Below are positions 52,080-60,698 of a DNA stretch of 64,000 bases, piece by piece. The notes under the pieces were generated by a model, which worked only from the letters and a program-made list of their open reading frames with translations, ran no database searches and was not told the origin of the DNA. The stretch comes from Ruminococcaceae bacterium UBA5406 (GTDB lineage Bacteria > Bacillota > Clostridia > Oscillospirales > Acutalibacteraceae). Location: assembly GCA_002407675.1 (NCBI GenBank), contig DHNW01000015.1, forward strand, positions 35,102 through 99,101, written 5' to 3'. The position numbers were made by a program, and so were the translations under genes. Position 1 is the stretch's first letter. Every line of letters starts with the position of its first letter.

Positions 52080-52919
52080 TCAACCTTTCACGGCACCAGT
52101 TGTCATTCCGGCGACAATATACTTCTGGGCGGCCGCAAAGAAAATATAAATGGGAATCATGGAAACAATGGCGGCTGCAAAGCCCAAATTGAAATTAGAT
52201 GTATACTGCCCAAAAAAGACAAACTGCTGCAGCGGTATTGTTTTGACAGAATCCTTTTGCAAAAGAATCAGTGAAACGCTGAAATCATTCCACGTCCACA
52301 GAATCTGGGCCGCTGCAAGGCTTGCAACAGCCGGCTTCAGCAGCGGAAATACAATCGTCCAGAAAGTCCTGTGCTTTCCGGCTCCGTCAATATAGGCCGC
52401 TTCTTCCAATTCGACAGGGATCGTTTTGATAAAGCCGATAAACATAAACAATGCAAAAGGAATCGACATCCCAACCTTAGCAATAATGGCTCCCGGAAGG
52501 GTATTTATCAGGTTCATCTGGTAAAAGAGCTGATACACCGGAATCATGATAATCTCAAATGCAACCGGAATTGCGGCAAGGAAGAACTTCTCCAGAAATG
52601 CATAAAAACGCTTTCGTTTCATGTTCCTGGCGATGACATATGCCGCCATGGAAGCGCTGACAATAATCAGCACGACACTGCAGATTGTAAAAATCAAGCT
52701 GTTTTTCAGAGAAACAAAGAAAGACGACATTTTCAGCGCCTGAGCATAATTTTCAAAATGAAAAACAGTCGGCAGTGAAAGCAGGGATTTTGCACTTTCC
52801 AAGGGTGTTTTGAAGCTGGTTACAAAGGCAATATAAAAAGGGAGAATGAAAATGATGGCAGAAACCCACATCAGCAGAACCATAAAATTTTTTTTCAACC
52901 ATTTCAAGGCGTTTGTCAC
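52080..52919 (-). CDS. Carbohydrate ABC transporter permease, MalG type
   Basis: The 279-residue protein has six membrane helices and the EAA loop EEAAYIDGAGKHRTFWTIVF near residue 190, which docks the ATPase. It is the second permease of a CUT1-type importer. The ATG overlaps the previous gene's stop by 4 bases. The predicted C-terminus ends AGMTTGAVKG, usual for this family. Confidence 0.95.
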   Translation of the reverse strand: MTNALKWLKKNFMVLLMWVSAIIFILPFYIAFVTSFKTPLESAKSLLSLPTVFHFENYAQALKMSSFFVSLKNSLIFTICSVVLIIVSASMAAYVIARNMKRKRFYAFLEKFFLAAIPVAFEIIMIPVYQLFYQMNLINTLPGAIIAKVGMSIPFALFMFIGFIKTIPVELEEAAYIDGAGKHRTFWTIVFPLLKPAVASLAAAQILWTWNDFSVSLILLQKDSVKTIPLQQFVFFGQYTSNFNLGFAAAIVSMIPIYIFFAAAQKYIVAGMTTGAVKG

Positions 52920-53809
52920 ATTTCCACCTCCCGTTTCCTGAAGATTCCCGAAATTAACACAGCCAGAACTACGATAAATGCCAGAAACAGGTAGGCTAAA
53001 GCCTGGCCGTACCCGGCTTTGTTATACTTGAACAGAAAATTGTAGATATACAACCCCATAGATTCGGATGCACCGCCGGGTCCCCCGTGGGTCGCCGCCA
53101 GAAACAGCCCTGCCGAAGAAAGGGAATTGGTGAATGTGATAGTAATATTAACGGTAAAAGACTGCATAATCAGCGGAATGGTAATTTTCCAGAACTGCTG
53201 AAAAGCGTTGGCTCCGTCGATAACAGCCGATTCATACAGCGAACTGGGAACAGAAGTAAGGCCCGCAATGTAAATCAGCATGGGTACACCGCAGCCGCCC
53301 CAGATGGTTATAACCGAAACTGCCGCTACAACGCTGGACGGATTGGACAGATAATTTTCCACTCCTAGGATCTGCGGAAGAACATTGGAATAAATGTAAT
53401 TCCACATGAAAGCCGCCAATACGCTGCTAAGAGCTGCCGGCATAAAAAAAATCAACCGGTGTGCTTTGTTAAATCGGTATTTTTTTGTTACACCGACGGC
53501 AAACAGCAATCCAAAAAAATTATTGCCCAAGGTGTTGAGCAGCGCATAGATAATTGCAATCCGCAAAGGGCGCAGAACATCGGAATTGTGGAATATGGAA
53601 ACAAAGTTATGCAGTCCGACGTAATTTGCCATAGAAAGCGGCGTAATGCCGTCCCAATCGGTAAAAGCAACGCGGATGCCGAGAAAAAACGGAATAAGCA
53701 TCGCAATCCCGAAAAAGAAAATCGTTGGCAGTAAAAATGAAAGCCGTGTAGCCGACGCCTTAATGGAATGGATTTTTCTGGCTGAAACCTGCAAAGGGAA
53801 TCCCTCCAA
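52916..53809 (-). CDS. Carbohydrate ABC transporter permease, MalF/UgpA type
   Basis: The 297-residue protein has six membrane helices and the EAA-type loop YESAVIDGANAFQQFWKITI near residue 200. It pairs with the next gene's product to form the channel. No nucleotide-binding subunit is encoded in the operon, so a shared MsmK-like ATPase is expected elsewhere. Confidence 0.95.
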   Translation of the reverse strand: MEGFPLQVSARKIHSIKASATRLSFLLPTIFFFGIAMLIPFFLGIRVAFTDWDGITPLSMANYVGLHNFVSIFHNSDVLRPLRIAIIYALLNTLGNNFFGLLFAVGVTKKYRFNKAHRLIFFMPAALSSVLAAFMWNYIYSNVLPQILGVENYLSNPSSVVAAVSVITIWGGCGVPMLIYIAGLTSVPSSLYESAVIDGANAFQQFWKITIPLIMQSFTVNITITFTNSLSSAGLFLAATHGGPGGASESMGLYIYNFLFKYNKAGYGQALAYLFLAFIVVLAVLISGIFRKREVEM

Positions 53810-53867
53810 ACGATTATCCGGGAAAACCCGGATGACCGTTTAATTTAAAATTCTGAGTCACTTATTT

Positions 53868-55196
53868 TTACTTATTAAGGTTCGCAATCTTATCAAACTG
53901 CGCATCAAGACTCTTCAGAGTTGCTGCCGCATTGCGGTCTTTGCTCATCAGGAAATTCGTCATCGTATTGTTATAAGCGGTATCAAGCTGCCCGCTGTAA
54001 TCGCGGCGGAATGCTCCGATATCGGCAACGAGCCCGTTTTTCTGTGCATCAAACCATTCCTTATAAGACGGGTCAAAATCAGAAGAACATCCTTTTACAG
54101 CCGAAAGCTGTTTGGCATACTGCTGATAAAGGTTGCCGTCTTCCACCGTCGCACGGAATGCCATATATTTCATGACAGCATCAACATTTTTGGATTTTGA
54201 ATAAACACACTGCCCCATCCCGTAATAAGCATTTGCCTTTGTTTTGGCATTGCCGTTAATGGCAAACACATTTTTCGAAGCGTCTTCTGAAGATGGGAAC
54301 GGGAACATTCCAACATTGATTTTTGAATCCTTCGTCTCCAAATTTCCTGGGGTCCAGGAGCCGTTAATAATCATTGCCGCTTTGCCGGTAACAACAAGAT
54401 CCTGCGCGGCGTCCCACGTTGTACCGAATGGATCCTTCTGCGAATTGTCATAGACATATGCCTGGCGTTTCAGCACGGAATTCATATCTGCTTTTGGATT
54501 ATTTGCCCAAGTGACTTTCCGGTCTTCCAGCTGTTTGGTCCAGTCTTCATAATTCGGCGCAATGGCAGTCATCTTGTCCGCATGGAAAGAGCAGGTCATG
54601 GTCCAGAGATCTTTATATCCCGAAGCAATCGGAATAATTCCCTTGCTCTTCAGCTTGCTGCAGTCTTGCTGAAACTCGCTCCATGTTGTCGGAGTGGAAC
54701 TGATGCCAGCTGTTTTAAAGACGTCTTTGTTATAAAACACACCGAAAAAAGCGATAGAAGTCGGTATGGCATACACTTTGCCGTCCGGTCCGGCCGGCGG
54801 TTCCGTAATAAAGTTGTGAAGCCAAGGCTGCTTTGACATATCATAAACATAACCGCTTTTGATAAAACCGGGATTCTGGTCGAGATCCACGTCGAACATA
54901 TCGGGAGCATCGCCGGCTGCCAGTTTGCTTTTCAGAAGGGTCGGGTAATTGTCCTGCGGAACCATGGTCAGTTCAAAGGTAATATTGGGATTCTTCTTTG
55001 TAAAGGCTTCCGTGCTTTTTTTCATATACTGGACGCCGGATTCCTCCTGAACATGATGCATCCATGTAATGACGGCCTTCTGCTCAGACGCTTTGCTTTG
55101 GGTTTCGGATGTGGTTCCGGACGGTTTGCTGCAGCCAGGCATTGCGGAAAGCACCATCAACGCCGCAGCAGCGATTAAGGCAATTCTCTTTTTCAT
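53868..55196 (-). CDS. Extracellular sugar-binding lipoprotein of an ABC importer
   Basis: The 442-residue protein has a lipoprotein signal (MKKRIALIAAAALMVLSAMP then GC; the lipobox is slightly unusual). A Ser/Thr linker and a type-1 solute-binding fold follow (ITWMHHVQEESGVQYMKKST; FEGTAM-like KAAMIINGSWTPGN near 280). It captures an oligosaccharide outside the cell and hands it to the two permeases. It is the first gene of the operon; GAGGAGGAT is upstream of the ATG. Confidence 0.95.
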   Translation of the reverse strand: MKKRIALIAAAALMVLSAMPGCSKPSGTTSETQSKASEQKAVITWMHHVQEESGVQYMKKSTEAFTKKNPNITFELTMVPQDNYPTLLKSKLAAGDAPDMFDVDLDQNPGFIKSGYVYDMSKQPWLHNFITEPPAGPDGKVYAIPTSIAFFGVFYNKDVFKTAGISSTPTTWSEFQQDCSKLKSKGIIPIASGYKDLWTMTCSFHADKMTAIAPNYEDWTKQLEDRKVTWANNPKADMNSVLKRQAYVYDNSQKDPFGTTWDAAQDLVVTGKAAMIINGSWTPGNLETKDSKINVGMFPFPSSEDASKNVFAINGNAKTKANAYYGMGQCVYSKSKNVDAVMKYMAFRATVEDGNLYQQYAKQLSAVKGCSSDFDPSYKEWFDAQKNGLVADIGAFRRDYSGQLDTAYNNTMTNFLMSKDRNAAATLKSLDAQFDKIANLNK

Positions 55197-55226
55197 TCAT
55201 AATCCTCCTCATTTGTACCATAATAT

Positions 55227-55243
55227 CTCCAAACCTTTTGGAG
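55227..55243. repeat. Perfect 7-3-7 inverted repeat in the leader of the sugar operon
   Basis: CTCCAAA and TTTGGAG flank CCT, 31 bases before the solute-binding gene start. It may be an operator or a small mRNA hairpin. A TTGGCT box directly upstream has no convincing -10. Confidence 0.5.
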
Positions 55244-55374
55244 CCAATTTAATTATATTGATATATTTACTAAATTTCATTAAAGTATTCTACTATATCG
55301 TTCAATATTTTACGATCGATCTATTTTCTTATACATTTTGGAATAACTTTTTGTGTAATTCATTCCGAAATGAG

Positions 55375-55402
55375 TTGATTTTACTCGAGAGCATGTTATA
55401 AT
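55375..55402 (+). promoter_or_regulatory. Promoter of the GH30 gene
   Basis: TTGATT (55375-55380) and TATAAT (55397-55402) are 16 bases apart, 46 bases before the ATG. The whole 55197-55447 region is shared with the divergent solute-binding operon and is therefore the likely site of YesN-type control. Confidence 0.75.
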
Positions 55403-55447
55403 ACAAACCATTGTTCCCGCAATACAAAAGGAGGAATTTGGATTAAA

Positions 55448-56746
55448 ATGGAAATTTACACTACTACGCAAGACAAAGACTGGCAAACATCCGCAAATCC
55501 CACTCAAAATGAAATCAAACCTACGACCACCCTGGATTTTGACGGCAGCACCGGCCAAACCTGGGAGGGATTCGGAGGATGCTTCAACGAGCTCTGCGGA
55601 AAAGCGCTTGACAACCTGAGCGGCTCCGAAAAAGGAAAAATACTGGACGATTTATTTTTACCCGGCGCAGACGGACTGAACTTTAATTTCTGCCGTATCC
55701 CGGTGGGCGCCAACGACTACGCAGAATCATGGTATTCGTATGATGAATGCGACGGCGACTACGAAATGAATCACTTTTCGATTGAGCGCGATAAAAAATA
55801 CATTATTCCCTTGATTCATGAAGCCCAGAAGCGCAATCCCGACATCCAGTTTTTTGCATCGCCCTGGAGCCCGCCTGCTTGGATGAAATATCCCAAAGCC
55901 TATAATTACGGCACCCTTGTCTGGACAAAAAAGAATCTGGACGCTTACGCCCGGTATCTTTTAAAATTTACGGAAGCGTATGAAAATGAGGGAATCCACA
56001 TTTCTCAGCTCCACGTCCAGAATGAACCGGTCTCTTCTCAGAAATTTCCTTCCTGCATCTGGACCGGAAAACAGTTTGCCGAATTTATCGGCCAGTATCT
56101 TGGCCCGCTTTTTGAGCGGTGCAAACCGGATACTAAAATCTGGCTGGGAACCCTGAACGGGCCGGAAACTGATTCGCGCGCCCTGTACACCCGCTACAAC
56201 GACTACGCCAACCTGGTTCTGCACGATCCCGACGCTTACCGGTATATTGAAGGAATCAGCTACCAGTGGGCCGGAAAATATGCCGTGGATGTTACGCGTG
56301 AGAGTTTCCCGGAAAAGAAGCTGATTCAAAGCGAAAACGAATGCGGCGACGGTGAAAACACCTGGGAATATGCAAAATATGTCTATGAACTTTTCCGGAA
56401 TTATCTGACCGGAGGAGTCTGCGCCTACGTCTACTGGAATTTGGCCCTGCCGCCGAAAGGAACAAGCACCTGGGGATGGTCCCAGAATTCGCTGATTACC
56501 ATTGGCCCGGAAATAAAGTACAACCATGAATATTACGTCATGAAGCATTTTTCAGAATTCATCCATCCGGGCGCCGTTCGGCTTGGTCTGAAAGGGCACT
56601 TTACCGGTACTTCCGCGGCGTTCCGGAATCCAGACGGGCAGGTGGTCCTGGTCATCCAGAATCCTTTTGAAATTCCGCAGACATTTGACCTTCGGGGAAA
56701 GACCGTTACTCTATCGCCCGATTCGATTAACACCATCGTCCTGTAA
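55448..56746 (+). CDS. Glycoside hydrolase family 30 enzyme, cytoplasmic
   Basis: The 432-residue protein has no signal peptide. GH30 features are WEGFGGCFNE at the barrel start, FFASPWSPPAWMK, the acid/base E193 in HVQNEP, and the nucleophile expected at E296 in QSENECG. The C-terminal beta domain supplies FTGTSAAFRNPDGQVVLVIQ. The family includes glucosylceramidases, beta-1,6-glucanases, beta-xylosidases and xylanases; the WSPPAWMK type is closer to the glucosidase/glucanase side. It is divergent from the transporter operon. GGAGG is 13 bases from the ATG, somewhat far. Confidence 0.92.
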   Translation: MEIYTTTQDKDWQTSANPTQNEIKPTTTLDFDGSTGQTWEGFGGCFNELCGKALDNLSGSEKGKILDDLFLPGADGLNFNFCRIPVGANDYAESWYSYDECDGDYEMNHFSIERDKKYIIPLIHEAQKRNPDIQFFASPWSPPAWMKYPKAYNYGTLVWTKKNLDAYARYLLKFTEAYENEGIHISQLHVQNEPVSSQKFPSCIWTGKQFAEFIGQYLGPLFERCKPDTKIWLGTLNGPETDSRALYTRYNDYANLVLHDPDAYRYIEGISYQWAGKYAVDVTRESFPEKKLIQSENECGDGENTWEYAKYVYELFRNYLTGGVCAYVYWNLALPPKGTSTWGWSQNSLITIGPEIKYNHEYYVMKHFSEFIHPGAVRLGLKGHFTGTSAAFRNPDGQVVLVIQNPFEIPQTFDLRGKTVTLSPDSINTIVL

Positions 56747-56801
56747 CCACCGGTTTCAGGATTGGGAACTGCTGCAAACAGTTCTGCCCCAAAACGGCAC
56801 A

Positions 56802-56862
56802 CAAAAAATACGCCTTGACGGAGCCTGTTAAAAGCTCTTTCAAGGCGTATTGCCTTATTCTT
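56802..56862. terminator. Bidirectional terminator between GH30 and the GGDEF gene
   Basis: ATACGCCTTGA (56808-56818) and TCAAGGCGTAT (56840-56850) form an 11-base-pair stem. TTATTCTTTTTT follows rightward and TTTTTTGTG follows leftward, so it can serve both convergent genes. Confidence 0.88.
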
Positions 56863-56864
56863 TT

Positions 56865-57830
56865 TTATGGCTGCTGCTCCGGGCAATCTGCCCTTGCCGG
56901 TTCATTTTGCAGCAAGCCCTGAAAAACCGTTTGATTTTTTCCGCGGTGTTTGGCCTGATACAGCATTTGATCGGCTGTTTGAATCAAATCTTTCCACCGG
57001 ACAGCCGACCGCTCTCCCCTTTTCCAGAACACCATTCCGGCGCTGAACGTTACAGAGATCGGTACGATGTCTTGGCAGGCTTCAAGTAATTCCTTTTGTA
57101 TCCGGCGGACAACTTTTGCCGCCTGCTGCGGCGCAATGCCACGGAACAGAAGCAGAAACTCATCCCCGCCGTAGCGGCCGATAAGGTCGCCGGTGCGGAT
57201 ATTTTTTCGCGCAGCCCTGGTAAATGCCTGAAGCACCTGATCCCCGGTCAGATGGCCGTACTGGTCATTGATTCTCTTAAAATTGTCCAGATCGGACATG
57301 CACAGGGTAAACTGCTCTTCGCACCTGTTCTCTAAAAGAGCAATAAGGGACTGAATAAACCCATACCGATTCAAGACCCCGGTTGGAAAATCCATCCTCA
57401 TTTTTTCCTTTAAGGCGCTTTCTTCCCGCATACGGTCGGTAATCTCCGCAAAAAACAAAGCGGCATATTTTTCACCGGCATCCTTAACCGGGATACCGCT
57501 GATCTGAAACCACCTTACCGCGCGGCACCCCGGACAATCCCATTTTACCGGTTCCAGAGAGATATCGTTTTCAAAGATCTGCCGGACGGCTTTTCGAAGG
57601 ATGCAAGCCGGGCACGGCGCCGCTTTACCGCCATCCTGCTGACACTGGATTGCACTGCAAAACAATAATCCATAAGGGCCTTCCGGATAGAATGGAAAAT
57701 ATTTTCGAAATTCTCTGTTTACAGAGAAGACTTTTCCGTGGGAATTAAGGAAAACAACGCCAATCGGCAAATTTTGATATAAACGGTATAAAAGGCTTTC
57801 CTGTTCAAATTCAGATGACGTTGTTTTCAT
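56865..57830 (-). CDS. PAS-like/GGDEF diguanylate cyclase
   Basis: With the ATG at 57830 (AAAGG upstream) the protein has 321 residues and no membrane helix. The first 155 residues look like a PAS domain (LPIGVVFLNSHGKVFSVNRE) with four to seven cysteines, including a CPAC pair and CPGC, suggesting a metal or redox site. The C-terminal GGDEF domain is intact (RYGGDEFLLLF), with the RTGD inhibitory site five residues before GGDEF, so it should make cyclic di-GMP under product control. It lies next to the glycan locus but is separately transcribed. The longer frame up to 57959 has a non-family, unsupported N-terminus. Confidence 0.9.
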   Translation of the reverse strand: MKTTSSEFEQESLLYRLYQNLPIGVVFLNSHGKVFSVNREFRKYFPFYPEGPYGLLFCSAIQCQQDGGKAAPCPACILRKAVRQIFENDISLEPVKWDCPGCRAVRWFQISGIPVKDAGEKYAALFFAEITDRMREESALKEKMRMDFPTGVLNRYGFIQSLIALLENRCEEQFTLCMSDLDNFKRINDQYGHLTGDQVLQAFTRAARKNIRTGDLIGRYGGDEFLLLFRGIAPQQAAKVVRRIQKELLEACQDIVPISVTFSAGMVFWKRGERSAVRWKDLIQTADQMLYQAKHRGKNQTVFQGLLQNEPARADCPEQQP

Positions 57831-58305
57831 TTTATCGTAACCTTTTTTCACAAACAAAATGATAACAGCCGCACCGGCAGGCATTTCAGGGGGGAAAACC
57901 GTACTGCTCTGCCGGCTTCTGGCTGCCAGCAGGGCGCAAAAAACGCTGGATACGGACAAAGTCCATATACAGCGCCCCGAGACACTACGACGAATTTACC
58001 ATTTACCCCTGTACAAAAAGCAGAACAGGCGGTATAATAAGAACCGCAATGTGCCGATGATTCGGTTGTGTATGGAGCTGCGTTCTCCGTATGCAGGAGG
58101 CAGATGTTACCAGCGCCTGCTTCTGCATTGCACTTTTTGTGCCTTACAGGATAATTATACCGCATTTTATCGGATAGTTAAGAGAAAAGCGGCAATTTAG
58201 GATAAAATGCTGTAAAACAGCGGCACTGAAACAGGGCAAAGCTCGGCCACATCGCCCAGCTTTGCCCTAACGAGGGGTATGTTTCTGTTTTATTACTTGA
58301 ATACA
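57831..58305. other. Non-coding stretch with an 11-bp inverted repeat
   Basis: No convincing gene. AGGGCAAAGCT (58233-58243) and its exact complement (58258-58268) flank a 14-base loop, without a T tract on either side. A GCTGT/ACAGC mini-palindrome lies at 58209-58221. Confidence 0.45.
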
Positions 58306-58596
58306 TCAACAATCTATAAATTTCAGCTGCACCAGTTTCTTCCCATTAGGCAATAAATGTTCTTCTTTTTTAATCAATTGGTAACGTATCTCGTTCATTG
58401 CTTCCGACAATGCTTCTTCATCCATTAGGTGGTGGACACAATTCAGCCGATCAAACACGTGAAGATACGGAGAATCAGATACAAAGCTGTCGTCTGTGTT
58501 AATCTGTATAACTGTCGAAACATACTTTGGTTTGATCTTACTGATTACTTTTTTAAAGCACTTGTACCCAACATACTCGATAAACAGATTGGCAAT
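58306..58596 (-). pseudogene. Start-less open frame, probable gene remnant
   Basis: A minus-strand frame of 96 codons is open from a stop at 58597 to a TGA at 58306. Its translation is charged and protein-like (for example KKVISKIKPKYVSTVIQINT and EALSEAMNEIRYQLIKKEEH), but it has no ATG, GTG or TTG with a ribosome binding site near its beginning; the first ATG is at codon 58. I do not recognise the family. It is AT-richer than its neighbours. It may be the 3' part of a broken gene. Confidence 0.35.
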
Positions 58597-58640
58597 TCAT
58601 TTTTTACCAACCTATTTTTTGGGATTCAGTCAGCTTCAGT

Positions 58641-60428
58641 CTAATCACTGCACATCAGCTTTTCAAATTCGTTAAGGGTTTCTTCGAAAACCTTGAGAGC
58701 ATTTGCAACCGTATCAGGCTTTGTCAAATCAACGCCGACAATTTTAAGCTCATCAATCGGGTACATGCTTCCGCCCGTCGTAAGAAATTTAAGATACTTA
58801 CTTGCGTCACCCGTTTTCAGAATATTGTTCGCAATGGTAACTGCAGAACAAAAGCCCGTGGCGTACTGGTAAACATAGAACGCATTATAGAAATGGGGTA
58901 TACGTGCCCACTCGTAATCCTGCAAACTGTTGATCTTTACGCCAGCGTAATACTCTTCGTTCAGCCTGTGGTACACTTTTGAAAGGCTCTCAGCAGTCAG
59001 CGCATCACCACGCTGATACATTTCATGCGCCTCACGCTCAAACTCTGCAAATAACGTCTGGCGGAAAACGGTGGTGCGGAATCCTTCCAGAAAATGGTTC
59101 AGAACATAGGCGCGGCGCTTCTTGTTCGATTCGTTTTTCAGCAGATATCCTGTCAGCAGGACTTCATTTACGGTGGAGGCTACCTCGGCGACCATGATGC
59201 TGTAGTCATGGTTTGCAAAGTCCTGATTTGCGTCGGACAGGAAGGAATGCATCGAGTGGCCAAGCTCATGCGCCATAGTGAAAGCATCGTCAAGACGGTT
59301 TGAAAAGTTCAGCAGGACATAAGGGTGAACGCCGTAAACGCCGCAGGAGAAGGCACCTGTTGTCTTGCCTTTGTTCTCATATATATCCATCCAGCGTTCC
59401 TGAAAGGCGCGGTCAAGCAGTTTTCTATAGTCTTTGCCGAGAGGCGCGGTAGCCTTTTTCACAAGTTCTTTGGATTCTTCAAGGCTGATCTCCCATTTGA
59501 CGTCATCGACTATAGGGCAGTAAAGATCATACATATTCAGCTCGTCAAGGCCGAGAAGTTTTTTGCGGAGCTTCAGGTAACGCTCCATGATGGGAAGGCC
59601 ACCGTGGACAGACTCCACAAGGCTGTCATACACAGAAACAGGTACGTTACCCGAAAACAGAGAGCGTTCGCAGGCGCTGTTGAACCCGCGGACGCCGGCA
59701 TAGTAACAGTCCATCTTTACACTGCCTGCGTACATTGCCGCCCATGTGTTGATATATTTCTTAAACTCGCCAAAATATTTCTCAAAGGACTCACGGCGGA
59801 CGTCTGCGGAGGAGCTTTCGCGGAAAACTTCAAAGTTGCCGTGAGTCAGCTGCTGTTCGTTTCCATTTTCATCCTTGATTTTGGGGAACTGCATATCAAC
59901 GCTTTCAAGCATGGTAAAGCAGTTGTCAGGGGTCTGTGCCACATCGCCCAGCTTTGCCAGCAGCATCTCGCCTTTTTTGTCAAGGGTGTGGGCTCTTGAA
60001 CGGTTAATATCCTCAATAATATGACGATAACCCTTGAGCGAACCGCTCGCAAGGTACTCCTTCAGCTTCTCCTCGGGAACAGCCAGAATTTCAGGGGCAA
60101 CAAAGGCAACGGAAGTATCAAGCGCAACACAAAGGTTTGTGGCCTTGGCAGACATTTCCTGGTACCTGCTGTCGCCGTTGTCGCTGCTTTTAAGGAACGA
60201 AGCATAGAGATAAACAAGCTCCACCTTCTGCAAAGCGGCAAAAATCTGATCCAACCCCTTCTTCATGCTTTCGGCCGACCGGCCGAGAGTACCGGCGACG
60301 CCCCCCACCTGATCGACGGCTCTCTTTGCCTCGGCATAGGCTTTTTCCCAATCCTCGGTGCTTTTAAAGATCGGGCTTAAGTCCCATTTGAACTTCTCTT
60401 CGATTTCGTTTCTGCTTTTAAGTTCCAT
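58641..60428 (-). CDS. pepF: Oligoendopeptidase F (M3B)
   Basis: The 595-residue cytoplasmic peptidase starts at the ATG at 60428 (AAAGGCGG upstream) and has the M3 zinc motif AHELGHSMHS, with the third ligand expected in the following helix (AEVASTVNE). Length and termini fit PepF. It degrades peptides of 7-17 residues in known members. The longer frame to 60521 adds unrelated residues. It follows the dipeptidase gene on the same strand, 270 bases away, so a peptide-catabolism pair is plausible. Confidence 0.96.
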   Translation of the reverse strand: MELKSRNEIEEKFKWDLSPIFKSTEDWEKAYAEAKRAVDQVGGVAGTLGRSAESMKKGLDQIFAALQKVELVYLYASFLKSSDNGDSRYQEMSAKATNLCVALDTSVAFVAPEILAVPEEKLKEYLASGSLKGYRHIIEDINRSRAHTLDKKGEMLLAKLGDVAQTPDNCFTMLESVDMQFPKIKDENGNEQQLTHGNFEVFRESSSADVRRESFEKYFGEFKKYINTWAAMYAGSVKMDCYYAGVRGFNSACERSLFSGNVPVSVYDSLVESVHGGLPIMERYLKLRKKLLGLDELNMYDLYCPIVDDVKWEISLEESKELVKKATAPLGKDYRKLLDRAFQERWMDIYENKGKTTGAFSCGVYGVHPYVLLNFSNRLDDAFTMAHELGHSMHSFLSDANQDFANHDYSIMVAEVASTVNEVLLTGYLLKNESNKKRRAYVLNHFLEGFRTTVFRQTLFAEFEREAHEMYQRGDALTAESLSKVYHRLNEEYYAGVKINSLQDYEWARIPHFYNAFYVYQYATGFCSAVTIANNILKTGDASKYLKFLTTGGSMYPIDELKIVGVDLTKPDTVANALKVFEETLNEFEKLMCSD

Positions 60429-60698
60429 TGAAAAATTCCGCCTTTCAAAATTTTTAACTATGTGCCATGTGCCAGATTGCAACAGCTCATAGTATGTAAC
60501 ATTACCGCACGAATAGTCCATTGCCTATTTGTTCCCCGATTTTCCAAACATCATCTTCAAAATTATCTCCACTGTATTCGAAATTTTATCGGCCAAATTG
60601 GCGCACCCTAAGCTTGCTGAAACAGATGCTCGCCATTTTGTTTTATGGAGATACAACCCCGAAAATTTTTATTTATAAGGCTGAGCACCGTGTTTCAG

